This document shows positions 28,240 to 36,258 of a DNA stretch of 64,000 nt, in pieces; position 1 is the stretch's first letter; every line of letters begins with the position of its first letter. Origin of the DNA: JBDSLU01 sp963844435 (GTDB taxonomy: Bacteria; Acidobacteriota; Vicinamibacteria; Vicinamibacterales; Vicinamibacteraceae). The notes beneath the pieces are model-generated. The model made no database searches. It was not told the origin of the DNA and worked only from the letters and a program-made list of their open reading frames with translations. The stretch lies in contig CAWJOG010000009.1 of assembly GCA_963844435.1 (NCBI GenBank), positions 21,799-85,798 on the forward strand, written 5' to 3'. Both the position numbers and the translations under genes were made by a program.

Positions 28240-29462
28240 GCGATCGTCCGCTCAAGGTCCTGCACGTCTGCGATCACCTCGGCTGGGAGGGCTCGCGCAT
28301 GCACGGCGTCAAGCGCCTCTTCGCCTGGATGCTGCCGCGCTTCGATCCGGCCCTGGTGAAACCGGCGCTGATCAGCCTGCGGCGCCGCGACCTGTCCGAG
28401 GAGACGCTCGATTCGCTCGGCGTCGACATCAGCTACCTGCAGCGCGGCAAGTTCGATCCGGCGACGCTGACCGACCTGATGAAGGAGATCGATCGCCGGA
28501 AGATCGACGTGCTGCACCTGCACGGCTACGGCGCCACGACCTTCGGCCGCCTTGCCGCCAAGTTCACGCGGCTGCCGGTGGTGCTGCACGAGCACGCCAA
28601 CCTGACGGCCACGCCGTGGTTCCAGCAGATCGCCGACCGGCTGCTCGCGGGCACGACGGACATCGCGCTCGCCGTCTCCGAGTCGACCGCCGAGTTCGTC
28701 CGCGGGCCGCGCAAGGTGCCGGCGGAGCGGGTCAAGGTCGTCTACCTGGGCGCGCCGCTCGAGGAGTTCAGCCGCGTCCGCAGCGCCGCCGAGATCGCCG
28801 CCACGCGGCACGAACTGGGCCTCGCGCCGGACGACTTCGCCGTCGGCACGGTCACCCGGCTGCACGACTCGAAGGGCAACGAGTTCCTGGTCGCGGCGGC
28901 GCGCGACGTCATCGCCGCCCGGCCGGAGGCGCGGTTCGTGCTGGTCGGCGAGGGGCCGCTGCTCGACGGCCTGAAGGCGCAGGCGCACGCGCTGGGCCTC
29001 GGCGACCGCTTCCGCTTCCACGGCTTCCACAAGGACACCGCCGCGGTCCTGTCCGCGTTCGACCTCAGCGTGTTCCCGTCGCTGTGGGAAGGCACGCCGC
29101 TGACGGCGTTCGAGGCGCTGGCGGCCGGCAAGCCGATCGTCTCGACCGACGCCGACGGCCTGCTCGACATCCTCGAGGACGGCGTCACCGCGTGGGTGGT
29201 GCCGAAGCGCGACGCCGCGTCGCTGGCGCGGGCGATCGTCCATGCGATCGACCATCCGCAGGAGCGCGAAGCCAAGGCCCGGGCCGCCCGCGAGGCCGGG
29301 CGCGGCTACGACATCGCCGCGTTCGTCCGCAAGATGGAGCGCCTCTACGCGCTGCTCCACGAGACCTCGCGCGCGACGCACCGCAAGGGTGCGCTCCAGG
29401 CCGACCTGTCGTTCCTCGACGGCGGGCGGCGAACGGGGCAGGGACGTCGCGCCGCCGGATAG
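28236..29462 (+). CDS. GT4-family glycosyltransferase
   Basis: 408 aa, GT-B fold. The N-terminus is LKVLHVCDHLGWEGSRMHGVKRLFAWMLP, with HGYGATTFGRLAAKFTRLPVVLHEHA in the acceptor domain. The donor domain has VGTVTRLHDSKGNEFLVAAARDV and a complete EX7E motif (WEGTPLTAFEALAAGKPIV). The enzyme is presumably retaining and works on a lipid-linked or polymeric glycan. The C-terminal ~35 residues are basic and low in complexity (RKGALQADLSFLDGGRRTG). It is followed after 11 nt by a methyltransferase gene. Confidence 0.85.
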   Translation: MSDRPLKVLHVCDHLGWEGSRMHGVKRLFAWMLPRFDPALVKPALISLRRRDLSEETLDSLGVDISYLQRGKFDPATLTDLMKEIDRRKIDVLHLHGYGATTFGRLAAKFTRLPVVLHEHANLTATPWFQQIADRLLAGTTDIALAVSESTAEFVRGPRKVPAERVKVVYLGAPLEEFSRVRSAAEIAATRHELGLAPDDFAVGTVTRLHDSKGNEFLVAAARDVIAARPEARFVLVGEGPLLDGLKAQAHALGLGDRFRFHGFHKDTAAVLSAFDLSVFPSLWEGTPLTAFEALAAGKPIVSTDADGLLDILEDGVTAWVVPKRDAASLARAIVHAIDHPQEREAKARAAREAGRGYDIAAFVRKMERLYALLHETSRATHRKGALQADLSFLDGGRRTGQGRRAAG

Positions 29463-29473
29463 AATGAGCGGCT

Positions 29474-30238
29474 GTGACTGATCCGCTCATCGAGCGCGTG
29501 CGCGCCTACTGGAACACGCACATCCACGATCTCGAGATCACCAGCCACGCGGTGGGCACCCCGGGCTTCTTCGCCGATCTCGACCAGTACCATTTCGAGA
29601 AGCTGCACCACCTGCCGCGACTGGTGCCGTTCGACGGCATGGCCGGGAAGGACGTGCTCGAGGTCGGCTGCGGCGCCGGCACCGACCTGGTGCGCTTCGC
29701 CCGCGGCGGCGCGAGGGTGACCGGGGTCGATCTGGCCGAATCGGCGATCGATCTGGCGAAGGCCAACTTCGCGCAGCAGGGGTTGAGCGCGGACCTGCGG
29801 GTGGCCAACGGCGAGGCGCTGCCGTTCGCCGACGCCAGCTTCGATCTCGTCTATGCCCACGGCGTCGTCCAGTACACCGCCGACGATCGCAGGCTGGTCG
29901 CGGAAGTCCGGCGCGTGTTGAAGCCGGGCGGCCTCGCCATCTTCCAGGTCTACAACCGGCGGTCGTGGCTGAACGCCTTGTCTTCGATCATGAAGGTCGG
30001 GCTCGAGCACGAGGACGCGCCGGTCCTGAAGAAGTACACGTGGGGCGAGTTCGAGGCGCTGCTCCAGGGCTTTCGCGAGGTGGAGATCGTCGCCGAGCGC
30101 TTCCCGGTGAAGTCGCGCCTGCACGGCGGCTGGAAGGGCGTCGCCTTCAACACCTTCTTCGTCGGCACCTTCAACGCCCTGCCGCGCCCGCTCGTCCGCA
30201 AGCTGGGGTGGCACCTGCTGGCGTTCTGCCGCGCGTGA
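29474..30238 (+). CDS. SAM-dependent methyltransferase (class I)
   Basis: 254 aa from GTG 29474. The N-terminus (LIERVRAYWNTHIHDLEIT) is followed by the SAM motif VLEVGCGAGTDLVRFA, then VTGVDLAESAIDLAKANF, FDLVYAHGVVQYTADD and LKPGGLAIFQVYNRRSW. The C-terminus has a hydrophobic region that could touch the membrane (GVAFNTFFVGTFNALP). It is the second methyltransferase of the operon. The stop overlaps the following ATG (TGATG). Confidence 0.8.
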   Translation: MTDPLIERVRAYWNTHIHDLEITSHAVGTPGFFADLDQYHFEKLHHLPRLVPFDGMAGKDVLEVGCGAGTDLVRFARGGARVTGVDLAESAIDLAKANFAQQGLSADLRVANGEALPFADASFDLVYAHGVVQYTADDRRLVAEVRRVLKPGGLAIFQVYNRRSWLNALSSIMKVGLEHEDAPVLKKYTWGEFEALLQGFREVEIVAERFPVKSRLHGGWKGVAFNTFFVGTFNALPRPLVRKLGWHLLAFCRA

Positions 30239-32280
30239 TGATCCCGATCGCCTGGCGGGAGCGCACCCGGAAAGCGTTGAGCGAGCCGGGCGTGATCGCG
30301 GCGCTGCTGCTGGCGCTGCTCCTCGGCGGCTTCGCGCTGGCCGTCGACTTTCCGAAGGCCGCGTCTGGCTTCCAGAGCGACGAGGCGAGCTACTACACGC
30401 TCGGCCACAGCCTGGCGCGCGACGGCGACTTCGCCTTCGATCGCGGCGATCTCGCGCGCGTCTACCAGGAGTTCACGACCGGCCCGGAAGGCATCTTCCT
30501 CAAGAAGGGGCGGGCGCGCTGGATCGAGCGGCGCGACGGGTTCCCGTGGATCCGCCTCGCCGCCGGGCCCGATCCGCGCGTCGATCGCCTCTACTTCGGC
30601 AAGTCGTTCGCCTATCCGCTGGCGGCGGCGCCCTTCGTCTGGCTGTTCGGGACCGGCGGCTTCCTCGTCCTCCACGCGGTGCTGCTGTCGCTGAGCCTGC
30701 TCGCGGCCTACTGGTTCCTGCGCGCCCGCAGCGAGCCGACCGCGGCGCTGGCCTATGCCGCGGTGTTCTTCATCGCGTCCGCCGCGCCCGTCTATTTCGT
30801 GTGGATCACGCCCGAGATCTTCAACCTGTCGATGGGCGTGCTCGGCCTGTTCTGTGGCCTCTACCGAATGGTGAGCCCGGAGCCACCGGCGGACGGCGGC
30901 TGGTGGAGCCGGTTCCTGCGCGGCCCCGGCGGGCCGTGTCTCGGCGCGGCGATCATCGGTGTCGCCGCCTTCTCGAAGCCGACCAACGCGGCGCTGGCGG
31001 TCCCGATCGCGGCGGCCGCGCTGCTGCGCCGCGACTGGCGCACGGCCGCGGCCGCCAGCCTCGCGTTCGTCCTGAGCTGCGGCGGGCTTTTCACGCTGAA
31101 CCTCGCGGTCAGCGGCGAGGTCAACTACCAGGGCGGCGAGCGCGCCACCTACTACGAGGCCAAGGGCTTCCCGTTCATGACCGCGGCGGCGCCGACGAGC
31201 AGTCCGCTGACGCAGACCGCGCCGACCAAGGGCGGTGGCGCCGTCGGCCTGACGCGCGGCGTGGACAGCGTGCTCGAGGAAATCGTGCTCTCGCGCAACA
31301 GCCTGGTCGAAGTGTTCCCGGCGAACCTCGTCTACTTCGTCCTCGGGCGGCACAGCGGGCTGGTGCCGTATTTCTTCCCCGGCGTGCTGAGCGTGCTGCT
31401 GTTCCTGGCGTGGCGTGGAGGGCGAACGTGGTTCCAGTGGATCACGCTGGGCGCCTGCGTCGTCGCCAACGTGGTGCTGCTGCTGTGGATCCCGTACACC
31501 TATTCGGGCGGCGGCGGACCGATCGGCAACCGCTACTTCATGGGACTCTACCCGCTGCTGCTGTTCGTCACGCCGCCGCTGCGCACGGCGCTGCCGGCCA
31601 TCGCCGCCCTCGCAATCGGCGGGCTGTTCACGGCGAAGCTGGTGCTGAACCCCTTCTACGCGAGCCACCGGCCGGCCGAGCACGTCAAGCATGGACCGCT
31701 GCGCTGGCTGCCGATCGAGAAGAGCCTGCTCAACGACCTGCCGATCAACGTGACGCCGGAGCGGGTCCGCATCCAGCTCGCCGGCGAACCGAGGATCTCG
31801 GCCTACTTCCTCGACGACAACGCCTACCCGCCGGAAGGGGAGTGGTTCTGGGTCAAGGGCGGCTCCCGGGCCGACCTGCTGCTGCGGGCTCCGGTCCGCG
31901 AGGTGACCGACCCGAACGCCGCTGGTGAGCCGGTCCTGATCACCGGCGCCGACGGCACCGTCACGGTGAAGCGCTTCGCGCCCTACCGCCTCCAGCAGCT
32001 CCGGGTCGAGATCCGCACCGGCGACCTGCCCAACGTGGTCACCATCGCCACGGGGGCCGACCGCCAGACCCTGCGGGTGGACGCGCACCGGGACACCGTC
32101 AGCACCGTCCGCGCCGAATCCGGCCTGCCATACCGGGCCCACCTCGACCAGGCGACCAGCTACGTCTATGCGGTGTCGGTGACGTCGGAAACAGGTTTCA
32201 CGCCGAGCCTCACCCAGACAGGCGTCGCCGACGAGCGCTTCCTCGGCGTGCTGGTCCGGCTCGTTCCCATGTACGACTAA
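30238..32280 (+). CDS. GT-C-like membrane protein, last gene of glycan operon
   Basis: 680 aa. After a first span (VIAALLLALLLGGFALAV) comes the acidic loop FQSDEASYYTLGHSLARDGDFAFDRGD, a typical GT-C catalytic-loop pattern. About ten further spans follow, then a ~190-residue periplasmic C-terminal beta-rich domain (RVRIQLAGEPRISAYFLDDN...YVYAVSVTSETGFTP). It is probably the lipid-phosphate-sugar-dependent glycosyltransferase acting after export of the glycan built by the upstream genes. The ATG at 30238 is coupled to the previous stop. A family A repeat begins 8 nt after the stop and could end the transcript. Confidence 0.65.
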   Translation: MIPIAWRERTRKALSEPGVIAALLLALLLGGFALAVDFPKAASGFQSDEASYYTLGHSLARDGDFAFDRGDLARVYQEFTTGPEGIFLKKGRARWIERRDGFPWIRLAAGPDPRVDRLYFGKSFAYPLAAAPFVWLFGTGGFLVLHAVLLSLSLLAAYWFLRARSEPTAALAYAAVFFIASAAPVYFVWITPEIFNLSMGVLGLFCGLYRMVSPEPPADGGWWSRFLRGPGGPCLGAAIIGVAAFSKPTNAALAVPIAAAALLRRDWRTAAAASLAFVLSCGGLFTLNLAVSGEVNYQGGERATYYEAKGFPFMTAAAPTSSPLTQTAPTKGGGAVGLTRGVDSVLEEIVLSRNSLVEVFPANLVYFVLGRHSGLVPYFFPGVLSVLLFLAWRGGRTWFQWITLGACVVANVVLLLWIPYTYSGGGGPIGNRYFMGLYPLLLFVTPPLRTALPAIAALAIGGLFTAKLVLNPFYASHRPAEHVKHGPLRWLPIEKSLLNDLPINVTPERVRIQLAGEPRISAYFLDDNAYPPEGEWFWVKGGSRADLLLRAPVREVTDPNAAGEPVLITGADGTVTVKRFAPYRLQQLRVEIRTGDLPNVVTIATGADRQTLRVDAHRDTVSTVRAESGLPYRAHLDQATSYVYAVSVTSETGFTPSLTQTGVADERFLGVLVRLVPMYD

Positions 32281-32287
32281 TATTGTT

Positions 32288-32382
32288 GGCGGCCGCGCTC
32301 TCACGCGCGGCCGCGGGCCGCCCGTTGACGCGGCCGGCTGCTATTCGCGGCGCTGGGCGCGCCGCGGCGCCGTCCGCCGGGC
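32288..32382 (+). repeat. Repeat family A, full copy
   Basis: First hairpin: a perfect 10-bp stem GCGGCCGCGC / GCGCGGCCGC with loop TCTCAC (32289-32314). Second hairpin: core GGCTGCTATTCG, then stem CGCGGCGC / GCGCCGCG. It ends 12 nt before the ttcA ATG. Its position just after the glycan operon suggests it works as a transcription end or as an mRNA 3' stabiliser, and it also forms the ttcA leader. Confidence 0.75.
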
Positions 32383-32394
32383 GGCAGGAGAATC

Positions 32395-33210
32395 ATGGCC
32401 TACCGGTCCGAGCTCGAAACGCGCGTCGCCAAGGAGACCACCCGGGCGATCACCGATCATCTGCTGATCGAGGACGGCGACCGGGTCATGGTCGGCCTGT
32501 CCGGCGGCAAGGACAGCTGGGCGCTGCTGCAGATCCTCGACGAGCTGCGGGCCCGCGCGCCGATCGACTTCAGCCTCGTGGCGGTCAACGTCGACTCCGG
32601 CTACAAGGGCTACAAGCACGACGTGATCGCCGCCGCCTGCGCCGAGCGCGGCTGGGAGTGCGTGATCGAGCACACCACCATCGGCGAGGTGATCGACGAC
32701 AAGCTCGACGCGACCGCGACCCCGTGCTCGCTCTGCGCGCGGCTCCGCCGCGGCGTGCTCTATCGCATGGCCGACGCCGTCGGCGCGACCAAGATTGCGC
32801 TCGGCCACCACGCCGACGACTTCGCCGAGACGCTGCTCCTGAACCTGTTCTTCGCCGGCTCGCTCAAGGCGATGCCGGCGCGCCTCGTCTCGGACGACGG
32901 GCGCCACGTCGTCATCCGTCCGCTCGCCTACGTCGCCGAATCGGACGTCGCCGCCTACACCGCCGAGCGCGGCCTGCCGGTGGTCGGCTGCTGCTGTCCG
33001 GTGTGCGGCGACCTCGGCCTGCAGCGGCAGCGCATGAAGAAGCTGCTGTTCGACCTCGAGCGCGAGCACCCCGGCCTGAAGCGGTCGGTCGTCAAGGCGC
33101 TCGGCAACGTCCAGCCCCGCCACCTCCTCGATCGCCGCCTCAATCCGCCGGCCGCGTTGCGCGCCCGGCTCGGGGCCGCGGCGGCCTCGGCGGAAGTCGT
33201 CGCGGGCTGA
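32395..33210 (+). CDS. ttcA: TtcA-type tRNA 2-thiocytidine synthetase (PP-loop ATPase)
   Basis: 271 aa. The PP-loop is VGLSGGKDSWALLQIL, the two Cys that hold the Fe-S cluster are in PCSLCARLRRG, and the adenylation region is KIALGHHADDFAETLLLNLFFAGSLKAMPARL, all diagnostic of TtcA. A third Cys-rich stretch, VVGCCCPVCGDL, has more Cys than usual and may include a further cluster ligand. The enzyme thiolates cytidine 32 of certain tRNAs. It starts at ATG 32395, preceded by GGCAGGAGAATC with a good ribosome-binding site. A family B repeat follows directly. Confidence 0.9.
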   Translation: MAYRSELETRVAKETTRAITDHLLIEDGDRVMVGLSGGKDSWALLQILDELRARAPIDFSLVAVNVDSGYKGYKHDVIAAACAERGWECVIEHTTIGEVIDDKLDATATPCSLCARLRRGVLYRMADAVGATKIALGHHADDFAETLLLNLFFAGSLKAMPARLVSDDGRHVVIRPLAYVAESDVAAYTAERGLPVVGCCCPVCGDLGLQRQRMKKLLFDLEREHPGLKRSVVKALGNVQPRHLLDRRLNPPAALRARLGAAAASAEVVAG

Positions 33211-33214
33211 CGCG

Positions 33215-33376
33215 AGCAGCCTGTGGTGGAAGTGCCGCGATGCACCGAGACGGGCGAGGCGCCCGGCGATCAAGGCGCGAGGAGGGCGAATATCGGAAAT
33301 ATTCAACCGACGAGCAACGCTGAGCGGCGGGATGCATCGCCCGGCGAATGCCGCGGCACTTTCACCGCAGGCTGCT
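33215..33376. repeat. Repeat family B, MITE-like element
   Basis: Terminal inverted repeats of 25 bp: the left arm (33215-33239) begins AGCAGCCTGTGGTGGAAGTG and the right arm (33352-33376) is its complement with few mismatches. The 112-bp centre is less GC-rich and has its own dyad (GAATAT CGGAA ATATTC). It fills the whole gap between ttcA and dtd. There is no open reading frame of note and no clear target-site duplication. Confidence 0.75.
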
Positions 33377-33378
33377 GA

Positions 33379-33828
33379 GTGCGAGCCGTCCTGCAGCGCG
33401 TCACGTCGGCGCGGGTTCGCGTCGATGGCGCGACCGTCGGCGAGATCGGTCGCGGGCTGCTGGTGCTGCTCGGCGTCGCGCGCGGCGACACCGCGGCCGA
33501 CGCGGCGGCGATCGCCGCGAAGATCACCGCGTTGCGCGTGTTCGAGGATGACGCCGGCAAGATGAACCTGTCCGTGGCCGACGTCCAGGGCAGCGTGCTC
33601 GTCGTCTCGCAGTTCACGCTGCTCGGCGACTGCCGCGGCGGACGCCGGCCGTCCTACATCGACGCCGCACCGCCGGAGACGGCCAACGCGCTCTACGAGG
33701 CGGTGGTCGCCGCGGTTCAGCAGGCCGGCGTGCCGGTCGCGACCGGCGTGTTCCGCGCGCACATGGCGGTCGAGCTCGTCAACGACGGTCCGGTCACGCT
33801 GCTGATCGACTCCACCAAGGTGTTCTGA
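33379..33828 (+). CDS. dtd: D-aminoacyl-tRNA deacylase
   Basis: 149 aa, full length. It starts at GTG 33379 (MRAVLQRVTSARVRVDG). Catalytic-site motifs are SQFTLLGD and NDGPVTLLID, the latter being the NxGPVT cross-subunit motif. The enzyme hydrolyses D-amino acids from mischarged tRNA and acts as a homodimer in the cytosol. The start codon lies 3 nt from the end of the family B repeat, so the ribosome-binding region lies within the repeat arm. The TGA overlaps the ATG of the next gene. Confidence 0.92.
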   Translation: MRAVLQRVTSARVRVDGATVGEIGRGLLVLLGVARGDTAADAAAIAAKITALRVFEDDAGKMNLSVADVQGSVLVVSQFTLLGDCRGGRRPSYIDAAPPETANALYEAVVAAVQQAGVPVATGVFRAHMAVELVNDGPVTLLIDSTKVF

Positions 33829-34457
33829 TGCACGACGCCTCGTCGCGCCTGCTGCCGCTCGCCGTGGTCGGCGAAGGCGGGCTGGCGATCGTGGGCGGCG
33901 TGTGGCTGTTCGCGGCCGGGCATCCGGTCCGCCTCGGCGCGACGTGGACGGCGCTGGCCGCCGGCGTCGCGGCCGCCATCGCGCTCTCGCTCGTCCAGTG
34001 GTGGCTGCAGCGTGCGGCGCCGGGCGTCGGGCCGGTGCAGGCCATGCGTGAACTGCAGCGGACGATCTTCGTGCCGCTGTTCGCGCCGCTGTCGGTGCCC
34101 GAGATGGTGGCGATCAGCGCCCTCGCCGGCGTCGGCGAAGAGATCCTCTTCCGCGGCGCGGTGCAGGCGCAGTTCGGGTGGCCGATCGCGACGATCGCGT
34201 TCGGCCTCTGCCATCTCGGATTGTCGCGGCGCGGCTGGGTGCTGGGGGTGTGGGCGGCGCTGGCCGGCGGCGTGCTCGCCGGCCTGGCCATCGCGACCGG
34301 CGGCCTGGTGGCGCCGATCGTCGCCCACGCCGGCTACGACCTCGCCGCGTTGCTGTGGATCCGCCGGCAGGCCCGGAGGGCGGCCGGCGGCCCCGCATGG
34401 GCGGCCCGCGCCGCGCGTGAGAGCGCGGCCAACAGACGCTGCTACTGGAGCGTGTAG
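33828..34457 (+). CDS. CPBP-family intramembrane metalloprotease
   Basis: 209 aa with several spans. The motif GVGEEILFRGAVQ gives the EExxxR signature. GLCHLGLSRRG and PIVAHAGYDLAALL supply the His residues expected in the third and fourth motifs. CPBP (Abi/CAAX) proteins cleave substrates within the membrane; the bacterial roles are diverse. The last ~25 residues (GPAWAARAARESAANRRCYWSV) are encoded by a partial family A repeat, so the C-terminus was probably created or replaced by that element. The end overlaps the convergent SMP-30-like gene by 16 nt. Confidence 0.8.
   Translation: MHDASSRLLPLAVVGEGGLAIVGGVWLFAAGHPVRLGATWTALAAGVAAAIALSLVQWWLQRAAPGVGPVQAMRELQRTIFVPLFAPLSVPEMVAISALAGVGEEILFRGAVQAQFGWPIATIAFGLCHLGLSRRGWVLGVWAALAGGVLAGLAIATGGLVAPIVAHAGYDLAALLWIRRQARRAAGGPAWAARAARESAANRRCYWSV
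34395..34437 (-). repeat. Repeat family A, partial copy inside a coding end
   Basis: On the minus strand this reads GGCCGCGCTCTCACGCGC followed by CGGGCCGCCC, the first hairpin of the family, with the same TCTCAC loop as the copies at 32.3 and 50.1 kb. The second hairpin is missing. It is translated in frame as the C-terminus of the CPBP protease gene. Confidence 0.6.
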
Positions 34458-35278
34458 GCGATCACGGTGTTCTTCGAGAACGTCGGCACGTAGACCGTGG
34501 CCGTCTCGGGATCGAAGCCGATGTCCGCCGAGTTCTGCTTGGCCGGACGCGTGTCCATCAGCATGTGCTTCGTGCCGTCGGCGCCGACGTGGTAGATCAC
34601 GCCGCCCCAGGTCGAGACGACGAAGCCGCCTCCCTTGATCGGCTCGACGCCGTCGGTGCCGCCTTCCATGCCCTCGGCCAGCATCTTGAGCTTCTTGTCG
34701 GCCTGGACCTGGTAGAGCGTGCCGCTGTCGAGCAGGTAGAGGTCGGCGCCGTGGGCGAGCAGGCCGTTCGGCCCCTTGAGCCCCTCGAGGAGCGTCGTCA
34801 CGGTCGTGCCCTCGATCTTGTGCACCTTCTTCGTTTCCGAGTCGGAGACGTAGATCGCGCCCTTGGCGTCCATGGTCACGTCGTTGAGCCGCGTGGCGCC
34901 CGGGACCGCGACGCGCGTGGCAATCGCGCCCTTGGCGACATCGATGCCGACGACGTCGCTCAGGTCGGCGACCCACAGCGTGCCCTTCGACAGGGCCATG
35001 CCCTTCGGTGCGTTCAGCCCCTTGACCCACTCGGCGGCGATGACCTTGCCGTCGAGGCCGAGCTTGCCGATCGAGCCGGCGCCGTCCTTGCCCCACGGCT
35101 CGCCCTCGATGTTCGAGACGTAGAGGACCTTGCCCGCCTTGTCGAAGTAGACCGACTCGGGGACCTTGAAGCTGGCGTCCGATTCCCACTTCTTGACGAG
35201 CTTGGGTTGGGCGGCGGCGGTCGCGGCGACGCCGAGCGCGCCGGCGACGGTCGCGGCGAAGAGGAGGGTCTTGTTCAT
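34442..35278 (-). CDS. Secreted SMP-30/gluconolactonase-like beta-propeller protein
   Basis: 278 aa. A Sec signal peptide (MNKTLLFAATVAGALGVAATAAA) is followed by a six-bladed propeller with repeated motifs: PESVYFDKAGKVLYVSNIEG, PKGMALSKGTLWVADLSDV, RLNDVTMDAKGAIYVSDSE, GPNGLLAHGADLYLLDSG, and SADIGFDPETATVYVPTF. The Glu, Asn and Asp residues that bind metal in SMP-30 lactonases have plausible equivalents (PES, LND, LDSG), but activity cannot be confirmed. It is probably periplasmic. It faces the CPBP gene tail to tail and is followed on the same strand by an SDR gene lying to its right. Confidence 0.75.
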   Translation of the reverse strand: MNKTLLFAATVAGALGVAATAAAQPKLVKKWESDASFKVPESVYFDKAGKVLYVSNIEGEPWGKDGAGSIGKLGLDGKVIAAEWVKGLNAPKGMALSKGTLWVADLSDVVGIDVAKGAIATRVAVPGATRLNDVTMDAKGAIYVSDSETKKVHKIEGTTVTTLLEGLKGPNGLLAHGADLYLLDSGTLYQVQADKKLKMLAEGMEGGTDGVEPIKGGGFVVSTWGGVIYHVGADGTKHMLMDTRPAKQNSADIGFDPETATVYVPTFSKNTVIAYTLQ

Positions 35279-35342
35279 GGCGGAGAGTATCGTCAGAACC
35301 CGGCCGTCCCGCAAGCGCCCGGAGGACCGCGCGTGCGGCGCG

Positions 35343-36095
35343 TCAGCCGCGCCCGACGAACGGCATCTTCGTGGCCATGATCGTCATCGTCAGCACGTTG
35401 GTGTCGAGCGGCAGGCTGGCCATGAAGACGACGGCCCGCGCCACGTGCGCGACGTCCATGCGCGGCTCCGGCACCATCCGCCCGTCGGCCTGCTTCGCGC
35501 CGGCCGGCATCCGCTCGGTCAGCGGCGTGACGGCGTTGCCGATGTCGATCTGCCCGCAGGCGATGTCATAGGCCCGGCCGTCGAGGGCGAGGCTCTTGGT
35601 CAGCCCGCTCACGCCGTGCTTGGTGACGACGTAGGCCGCCGAGTCGGGCCGCGGCGCCATCGCCGAGATCGATCCGTTGTTGATGATCCGGCCGCCCTGC
35701 GGCCGCTGCGTCTTCATCACGCGGAACGCACCCTGCGCGCACAGGAACATGCCGGTCAGGTTGACGTCGACGATCGTCTTCCACCGCTCGTAGGACAGAT
35801 CCTCGAACGGCGCGCCGGCGCTGGCGCCCGCGTTGTTGAACAGCAGATCCAGCCGGCCCCACGTGTCGCCGACGAGGCCGAACAACGCGTTGACGGCGTC
35901 GGGCTGCGTGACGTCGGTCGGAACGGCCAGCGCGCGATCGCCCGCGGAAGCGAGCGCTGCGGTCTCGGCGAGCGCCTCGCTTCGGCGGCCAGCCAGCCCG
36001 ACGTGATACCCCTCGGCGAGGAGGGCGATGGCGACGGCGCGGCCAATGCCGCTGCCGGCGCCGGTGACGATGGCGATGCGAGGCGAAGTGGACAT
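35343..36095 (-). CDS. Classical SDR oxidoreductase
   Basis: 250 aa. NAD(P) binding is by IVTGAGSGIGRAVAIAL, then LLFNNAGASAG, an active-site NNGSISA Ser and AYVVTKHG (YxxxK), all canonical. The substrate loop (PLTERMPAGAKQADGRMVPEPRMDVAHVA) and the C-terminus TMTIMATKMPFVGRG resemble a group of SDRs of unknown substrate. It is cytosolic. Its start lies 15 nt from a family B repeat that occupies most of the divergent intergenic region. Confidence 0.85.
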   Translation of the reverse strand: MSTSPRIAIVTGAGSGIGRAVAIALLAEGYHVGLAGRRSEALAETAALASAGDRALAVPTDVTQPDAVNALFGLVGDTWGRLDLLFNNAGASAGAPFEDLSYERWKTIVDVNLTGMFLCAQGAFRVMKTQRPQGGRIINNGSISAMAPRPDSAAYVVTKHGVSGLTKSLALDGRAYDIACGQIDIGNAVTPLTERMPAGAKQADGRMVPEPRMDVAHVARAVVFMASLPLDTNVLTMTIMATKMPFVGRG

Positions 36096-36109
36096 GCGCC
36101 GGGCATGCT

Positions 36110-36255
36110 ATCAGCCAGTCGTGGAAGGCCGCTGCATTCAAAGACGCGCCGGCGCGCGTCTTTGGCCCGACGGCTCCGGACTGCGTCCTCGCCGTTCGGG
36201 TCGACGGGCGCCTCGACCGTCTCGGTGCCACGCGGCCGTTCCACGACGGGCTGAT
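36110..36255. repeat. Repeat family B, diverged MITE-like copy
   Basis: The arms are 36110-36132 (ATCAGCCAGTCGTGGAAGGC...) and 36232-36255 (ending CCACGACGGGCTGAT), complementary with about two differences. They match the arms of the 15.7 and 33.2 kb copies at roughly 20 of 24 positions. The 99-bp centre holds a perfect 11-bp hairpin, CAAAGACGCGC / GCGCGTCTTTG (36139-36164). It lies between divergent genes and so probably contains or flanks their promoters. Confidence 0.65.
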
Positions 36256-36258
36256 ACG

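Noticed and set aside
29950..32304. A 784-codon minus-strand frame over the methyltransferase and GT-C genes
   Set aside because: Low-complexity Arg/Glu/His-rich translation, antisense to well-defined genes.
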